DNA of 64,000 nt from Holothuria scabra (Eukaryota > Echinodermata > Holothuroidea > Aspidochirotida > Holothuriidae): positions 21,841,318 through 21,905,317 of the forward strand of contig CM074188.1 of NCBI GenBank assembly GCA_037179385.1, given 5' to 3'. A program made the translations under genes and the position numbers. The notes under the pieces were generated by a model. It made no database searches. It was not told where the DNA came from and saw nothing but the letters and a program-made list of their open reading frames with translations. Each line of letters starts with the position of its first letter. The first letter of the stretch is position 1. Below, in pieces: positions 56,738 to 64,000 of this stretch.

Positions 56738-58857
56738 CTTGCTGTCCGGATTCGTGTATAGGTGGAATGTATTGACCATAGGTGATCTGCATTATTATTC
56801 ATGTTATGAATATTGATGAAAGATGTATATGAAATTTTATTAATGATATGAAAGGAAGTAGTGGTCCAGATTCTGGACCTATTGGGTTGGACATCATCTG
56901 AATGGGAAGCCATGTGCATCTCTTACTTTTTGTTGTGTGCTTGGAATGAATAAATTTGAATAAGTGATGGATTTCAAATATATATCCTTTTGTCATTATT
57001 GATGTATTGATATAATAAATGCACAATATTGAGGTTCAGGGTGGTGTTTGAGAAGGGGAGGGGTTGATCAAGGTTAGGGTTATGCCCATGAAAAGGGTTC
57101 TAGCAGTTGGGGTAACTATCATGTCAGACATACTTTAACCTTAATTGGCTCTTGGGAATGGGGGGGGGGCTTATTAGGGCCCCGTCGTACATATGGTATA
57201 TAGGTGTGTATTATGATAATGTCTAACATGATGTGCACTCTCGCAGAAGGTGTGACAGAGGTATTTGCAGAGGCAGCTAGTGCATTTTGCTTTCTGAAGT
57301 GATCTTTTAAGTAAGCAAGAGTGATGTCATCATTGTTGATTAATACTTAAATACCTTTGTTTCCCAAACTAATTTGTAAATTTTATTTAGGGGACAAATA
57401 ACAATGTGTGAGACTTAAGCACAATTTTTTTCTGACTGCTCACATTAAGTACCCCCTCAGGCTCAAACCCATTAAAATTAAGCTTAACCATAAAATGCAA
57501 AGGTCCATTTCCCAGGACTCAGCTGTTGAAATGTGTCCTATTCTTACTCAACAGTTATCCTTAACTAGTAGAGCATAACCAAAGCATGGAACTGCAAAAG
57601 GTGGGATACCAGGACTTTTTTTTCTTTGAAAGAATAATCCATTTAAGCAAATTTTATGTTTGACTGAGAAACATGTTCTAAGCATTCTGGTGATAGTTTT
57701 GTTCATTTCCCGTGTTCTGCTTTCTAGTTACTGGCGATTGTGAATTTACACAGTTTCTACAAAAAGTGAACTTGAATCAAGCAGGTGTGATGGCGTGGAT
57801 TCAGATTGTTGGCCAATTTCTTGTTTTGTTTTCTCTCTTTTTCATCCTGTTATTTTGACCTTGGATCGATTAGGGATGCCCTAGCCTTAAAGTTTTTAAA
57901 ATTCCATTTCTCAATATGCATTGATCAAAGTGAAAGTGAAAAAATTACAAAATATATATGTTAAACGGCATGAAAAATGAATTCTGACAGTCCAACTCCC
58001 ATCTTCATAGGACAGTCTTGAGCCAAGATAAAAACCGTTGAAATTTATTCACTCAAATTAAAATTGTACTTTGCGCAATAATTTGTGATGTCATTGTTGT
58101 ACAACTCAAATAACAATCTTCGTAAATTTCTTTGTTTTTCTCTGATAGTTACTTCCCTTTGCACCGAAGTGTGATAGCACTCTTACTCTTTTAGGGTGAT
58201 GTAATGAATTAAGCCTTCTCTGTGCATCATGCTATGCAAGCAAACAGGAAGTGTTCAATGTCATAAAAACAGTTTTTAATTATAAAGGGAAACAAGGCAG
58301 GTTATGTCAGTTGTACAACAAGAAAGTCACAAATTATTGCACAAATGACTAATTTGTTTTAAGTGAATAAATTTCATCACTTTATATCTCGGCAATGTAA
58401 TTGTTTTGCCCACAATAATCTCTCGCAGCGACTTGGGTTTTTTTTTTTTTTCTTAAAAACATATTTTTTTCCTTTAAAAAATGGATTGAGAAAAAAGTTA
58501 CAAAGAGAATCCGTTTGTGTACTAGTAATGCGCCCTCTACAGAACGGAAATCTTTACCATGGCTTAACTTTGGACTGTTTAACTTCCCAACATATGAATG
58601 TAAATGGACGAGATTTGTTCTCTGCTGTAATGATAGATGGTAGAATTGTAGTTTCCGAGTCCACTTCTTTTCCCCTCTCGGAATCTAATCGTCATGTTCT
58701 AAGTCTGTACACCAGATAGTGTCAGGATTTAGCTCTCGGGGGAGAGGTCCAAAGAAAAGGGCTGGATTAAAAACTTCACAATAATTCCACATGTTACCAT
58801 GTAGCAGAGAAACCCGTGTCATTTACTTTATTTAAACGTATTTAACGTTCTTCCTAC

Positions 58858-58960
58858 TCCAATGCAGTAAGAAGGGAAAACAAGTCAGCTAACCACAACT
58901 GGAAAAAGGCCGTGGCCGGTTCGACTTAAACCAATTTGTTAGAAACTGAACCATAAAACT
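58858..58960 (+). repeat. SINE family A fragment
   Basis: CCAATGCAGTAAGAAGGG, GGCCGTGGCCGGTTCGACTT and AACTGAACCATAAAACTC. Confidence 0.6.
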
Positions 58961-61900
58961 CAAGACAAATTACTAATCCAAATGTATCGCATACTGACAA
59001 ACACTTGAAAAAGAAAGCATGTGATTTAAAGCATGATCCTCTGTTTTAATTAGAGGAATGTTATCTGTATTATCGATGAAAAGAATTGGTAATGCAGCGC
59101 CACCATAATTGACCTTGCACTCCACACTCTGGATATTGAAGAAAGTCGTATATATTAGCTCAAAGCTCATATTTCTCAATACCTGACTACGAGATCTCTT
59201 CTTAGTCTGAAATCGTTTATACGTGGACGGTGAAACTACTAGGGCATGGCAAAACCCGCAGATGCGAGAGCTCGAGTTCTTAAATATAAATTTGTTACAA
59301 TAATATTTCTACATATCCTGTCGATGCGTCGCTCGATTGAAAAAATGGCATAATATGTGTAGGAAATAAATTGTTACGCTAAATTACAAATTTGGTCTCT
59401 TCAGATTTGCCTCTAACAATTCGTGCTGTTCCGGTGAGGGAGGAAATTCCAGATGTAATGGCAGGAACTGAATATGAGATCACGTGGAGAAAGGGGGGGG
59501 GGGGCTATAAAAGATAATCGTCAGTGTCTAAGGAGGTGTTTATAGAAACCATTCCTTGTTATCGACCTTCACGTTTGGTATATCAATTATACTCTCTGAG
59601 CCTATGAAGACCAGGTTCAGTTGATTAATTTTTTCTGTGGGAACGGTAGACCTACCCCTGTTGAATTTGCATAATGCATGAAACGTGCCATACTTTGTAA
59701 AGACGCTTAAAAAGAATTTAGGCCTACTACCTTCTTTGATCATTATTCATCCTTAATCCTTATGGTTGAAAAATGTTCTTCTACTCCTCTGCTTTTGATT
59801 CGCCAATCAATGCGATGACGTTGTCTACCCAAGTGTGTTAAAAATGAACAAATTGGTTTCGAGTGGAGTCACACTGGCTTATTTCAAAGAAAACACCCTA
59901 TGAGAATGAAAAACAGATCTCCACCGTGCACGAAGCGCGCAAAAAGTTAAAGGCATATCGAAGCATATCTCGATCAGTTCATTGCAATTTGTAAGCATAG
60001 TATGTAAGCAACTTTGTTACACACTTTGAAGTTCCTCGATAAAGTTGAATTCAATAAATATCCTATGTTGGGCGAACAGATAGAGTGTCCCGAAAGTGGG
60101 AACATGCATTTCCTCTCGCTCTCTTTGATGGTTGATAAAACAGTGCCTAAAAGTCGAATTACACGAAATTTGAACTACAAATTTTTCAATACGTTTCTTA
60201 ATTGTGTGTATTTTTGCTCGATTGCACGACTGCAGTTGTCCTCAAAGCAGGGAAGAATTGATGTCCGTAACGTCATATAGGGTAACCTATGAAACCACAC
60301 TCGGACACGACAATGACGGCGGCGATACGTTTCTGAGATTGGGGGTGCTAGAATAAGCCGCTCGAAAATTTTGTTAAATTTAGAACAAAATGCTACATGA
60401 CATGCCTCATCAGTTGCAAGATGTATTCACTAGCCTACTAATTATAAGAAAGTACGAATCGACAACGTATATTTTTTCTTCATGCCTCAAATATTGGGGG
60501 ACATTTGATATGATGTCTCCTCTACAAATATTGGGAGACATATCCCCAGGCCAACGCTATCATCGCTCATGAGACACAGAGTTTGCATTAAGATGTGCCA
60601 AAACAGTATAAAAGGTTTTACATTACAACACGACTTAAAAATGAGAGTATTCAAGGACAAAAATATAGAAATCAAAAACAAGATATTTCTCATGGCTTCA
60701 GCTCATTTCGTTTAAAGGGAAACATTGCGTTTAAAATGCTCCAACATAGCATTAAAAGTAAATAGCTCTAGTCATTTTCAAATCATTTGGTCTCAACAAT
60801 AAACCCCAGCAATAGCTTCATCTCCTCAAAATATTATACACAAAAAAAGTTATGGAAGTTGCATTTTTTGAAATGTTGAAAGTTTGGGTGAACAACTTAT
60901 TCTTGAGCAACAAACATTTAAATTTTCTCTGAGGGAAAGTTATTTCTTGAGAAGGAGGCAACCATACTGGCTTGTTTTTAATTATTTATCACTCTTTGCC
61001 AATAAATATTGGTTTTTAAAGGAAGAATTTTCGTTGTAAAACAAACGCAATATTTCCTTTTAAACATAACAAAACCAAACAAATTTACTCAGTGAGAGAC
61101 GGAGAGTCAAGATCGTTTTACCCATGTATTCACAGCATGCTCAGGATTAACTAAAGAATCTATATTGTTAGACAATAAGAAATCATCTGTTGGAGTTTTC
61201 ATCTATCTAAAATACATTCAACACTACAAATTAGCAGTAATTATTGAAAAAGTTAGGTAATTACGGACGTCGTGATGTTGTCAATGTTTGTGCCAAGTTA
61301 TTTGGCCAATACAAAGCAATGTGCTAATTTCATTGACATCCATCTTAAGATATTCGGACTTATGCGATGTTAGTTGTGGAGTTGTATTGTCGGACCGTGT
61401 TAAACCTTTTTATTTATGTAATATATGTTAGCTATGCATAACATTTATTGTAATATGTAATATTCGCAGACGATAGGAACATTTTTTTTCTCATGGGGGT
61501 GTCAAATTTCTGTGTGGGCAAGCCATTACTCAATTTCAGAAGCTAAGCTGAATGTATTGTTTGCAGTGAACAATTTTTTTACCAAATTTACTGAAAGTAA
61601 TTATATGATTTTCTCCAATCGGTCCGTAAACCCACATCCTAGTGTAACTCTGCATCATGTTAAAGACAGTCATTTGCCATCGAAACCTACAATTTTTATT
61701 GTAGTCTACACAAATTCTCAATTGGCACAGCCCTTTGGTTGACATCAAATTAAAACAAAAATGTAGTGTCTGTAGCTCATATTGGCACAACATGTATACA
61801 TTGCACTGAGAGTATTCAGATTACTCATTAGGGCCTTGTATACTCACCCTGGGGGATAATAAACAAGGACTGTTCCTGGATACGGAGGCACGACATGAAG

Positions 61901-61980
61901 GAAAAGTCTAAAAGATAGAGAGAAAAACCGCTATTTTAGGTGTTTTTGCATGCAAGGTTGGGTCATGGGGTTCTGAACTC

Positions 61981-62000
61981 CCCCCCCCCCCCCCCCCCCC
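61981..62000. repeat. C20 homopolymer
   Basis: Uninterrupted run of 20 C. Confidence 0.9.
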
Positions 62001-63092
62001 GTGGCTAAGCCATGCACTGTACTCGACAAAAGGTTTCGTTGATGTGAAAAACAAATGAAATGACATGAAATGAAGGTCACCGTTAGGCAAGTATTTGTTA
62101 TAACTAGGAAAAAATTTCATTTCAGTTTCAGAAGAGAAACTCTGGAACCCAGCTGACGACAGCCTAAATAAAATTCCGACACTATTAATTCATCAAGAAA
62201 ATGTATTGATGTTTAATAATGCTTAATAAGCGAGTTCGGTAATTCGTTGGCCCGTGGAATTGTGGGGCACAGCGTGGGATATTCAAATTGAACTGAGCTC
62301 AGCACGTAGTGTACGGCTTTCCCTTTTCTCCAGTACGTCAGTACGTGCGTACAACACTCTCTCCAAGTGTCTTTCCAACCCGAACGAAAATGCGGGTCTC
62401 GGTCCTACTTTAAGGCAGATTAAAATGCCATTTTTTACACCAAAAAGTCAATCCACTGCACTAAACCATACTTGAGATGCCTTCTAATGCTATGGATGGA
62501 TTAAGAAAGTGTGATTTTACGAAATGATCGTGTAAACGCAATTTTTTGGAAAAAGTGCTGTAGGTGCGGGATTGGTTTGTTTATCCCGACGGTTTGGAGA
62601 ATGTGCGCACTTCCATAGTCACCAAAACAAATTGCCGAACCGGCTTATTTGGTTATTTCTTTTTTAGGGTGAAGGGAAGGATATTTAGAATGTATTTTCA
62701 CCAGCAGCCTATCCAGTTTATGAATTGCAGGGTACACTTCAGGAGGAAACGATTTATAATATTGCACTCTCTCCTTTCCAACCTCTCATGACCTCCTGAA
62801 GGACAGTTTTATTTTTTTTTAAAATTTCTATAGTTCTGACTCGTAAAGATAATATGAAATTTTGGTACATTTAATGAGGAAAACCCTTTGCTTTTGATTA
62901 CAAAGTCTGTGTTATACTTGGAACGAATATGGAATGAAAACGTCTTAGGCCTATGTCCAGGGACTAGGGCGACTGCCCCTCAATATTAGAAACCTAACTA
63001 AATCGGGCAGGTATTTTGTCCAGCTCCGTTTATTTTCCAAGTCGGACTTTTAAATTTTATTTTAGTCAGGCAAGAAATTACACCCTTCCCCA

Positions 63093-64000
63093 GTAGCGTA
63101 GCTAGACATTTTTCTGGTGTGGTGGGACGGGGGCAAGCTCCCAAATTTTTCGATTTTTCTTTTAAAGTGTGAACACCATTCTCATGTGGGCGTAATTTGC
63201 GGCGCGGAAGCGCGCTGCAATTTTTGCCTTTTTAAACAAATATTTGAAAATATGGAGCTTGTCTTGGAGAAAACTTTTAATGCTAGGCTTCCTTTATAAG
63301 AAAATGTAAAAAAAAATCGGGAATTACTGAAGAATCTGTATTTTTATTGGCAAGTGTGAGATTGCACCGCGACCAAAGATCATTGTTGCTTCACAATGTT
63401 ATCTAAGGCCTACAAATTGATGCTCTCCGACGACATTTTAAATGTCAAGATCTTATATTGAGGGAAATTTGTAGTTTTACGAAAGAAATACATGAAAATA
63501 CCACAAATAGTTGACGATGTCACTGGAGGATCTGGTGATTTGGTCATTTTCAGAGCTCGGAAAAGTTTACCAAACTGATCAATGTACCAACATTACTGCA
63601 TCAGTAACTGCAAATTGCGGCGCTCTAGGCGCCTCGGAAAATTTGCACTTTTGAAATAAATAATCACAAAAACGGAACTTTTATTGGAGAAAATTCGGAA
63701 TTTCATGAAAGAAGAGTTGGAAAACCCACACTGTAGTTGACTGGTGTCCAGTGGAGTGGCTAGACTTTTTCCAGAGGGCAAGCACCCAAAATTTCCGTTT
63801 TTCCCACGTGTGAACACTACTGTATCAGGATAGTAATTTGCGGAAAACGTTGCCTTTTAAAAGAAATTATTAAAAATATGGAGTTTTTGAGAAAGAGATC
63901 AGAATTTTATGGAGAAAAAGTTGGGAAAGCTGCACTGTAGTTGACTGGGGTCTCAAATGACAAATTTTCAATTTTTTTACTTTTTTGAGCCTGGGGAAAT
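63093..64000. repeat. Three degenerate tandem copies of a DNA-element unit
   Basis: Unit starts CAGTAGCGTAGCTAGAC (63093) and CAGTGGAGTGGCTAGAC (~63750) are followed by GTGTGAACACCATTCTC / GTGTGAACACTACTGTA, AATTTGCGG and TGGAGAAAA segments. A middle, headless copy spans ~63590-63740. The repeat runs off the window. CAGTGGCGTAGC-like ends are common among non-autonomous DNA elements. Confidence 0.5.

Larger units (their letters stand above)
53008..64000. other. TBCA 3'UTR and intergenic region without a supported gene
   Basis: I looked for exons on both strands and found none with recognisable motifs. It contains SINE A remnants (55840-55970, 58858-58960), inverted-repeat MITEs (56525-56737), a copy of the 23.7-kb fold-back family (~57955-58030), a C20 tract at 61981-62000 and a tandem repeat block at 63093-64000. 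Open frames here, including 118 codons at 58363-58719, lack motifs. Confidence 0.5.

Noticed and set aside
58363..58719. 118-codon open frame
   Set aside because: It contains poly-F/K from T-runs and has no family signature; likely chance.

Overview
The window is eukaryotic, AT-rich nuclear DNA from an animal: genes are split by GT-AG introns of 0.6-4 kb and the introns are full of transposable elements. The mix of tRNA-headed SINEs, hAT-type DNA elements, a Penelope-like element with a hammerhead ribozyme, and microsatellite-linked tandem repeats suggests a marine invertebrate. An echinoderm or other invertebrate deuterostome is my guess; the sequence does not settle it.

Three protein genes can be supported. 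(1) 1159-6345, plus strand: the last four exons of a coiled-coil protein I do not recognise; its 5' part lies left of the window. (2) 15418-37618, minus strand: Integrator complex subunit 14 (INTS14/VWA9), complete coding sequence in eight exons. Every splice phase joins, giving 502 residues (human protein about 518). (3) 45438-53007, plus strand: tubulin-binding cofactor A (TBCA), complete in four exons, 112 residues. INTS14 and TBCA are divergent, so the roughly 4-8 kb between them must hold both promoters.

Region by region: 1-6345 is coiled-coil exons among SINE remnants and a microsatellite/tandem-repeat module. 6346-15417 is intergenic, with a second such module, a 1.3-kb hAT-type element and a retroposon headed by U2 snRNA sequence. 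15418-37618 is INTS14; its introns carry hAT elements (one nested in another), SINEs, a rearranged Penelope-like element, and a 2.5-kb tandem array whose ~145-bp unit contains a DR1-type nuclear-receptor half-site pair. 37619-45437 is the divergent intergenic/5' region, with several terminal-inverted-repeat elements and a fold-back element filled with a ~21-bp satellite. 45438-53007 is TBCA. 53008-64000 has no gene I can support.

The two recognised genes are housekeeping genes with unrelated jobs: RNA 3'-end processing/transcription attenuation, and beta-tubulin folding. I see no operon-like or cassette-like system. The points most worth a second look are the DR1 minisatellite, the U2-headed retroposon, the hammerhead-bearing Penelope copy with a 46-bp flanking duplication, and a 681-bp inverted-repeat element carrying a tRNA-like segment and telomere-like repeats.
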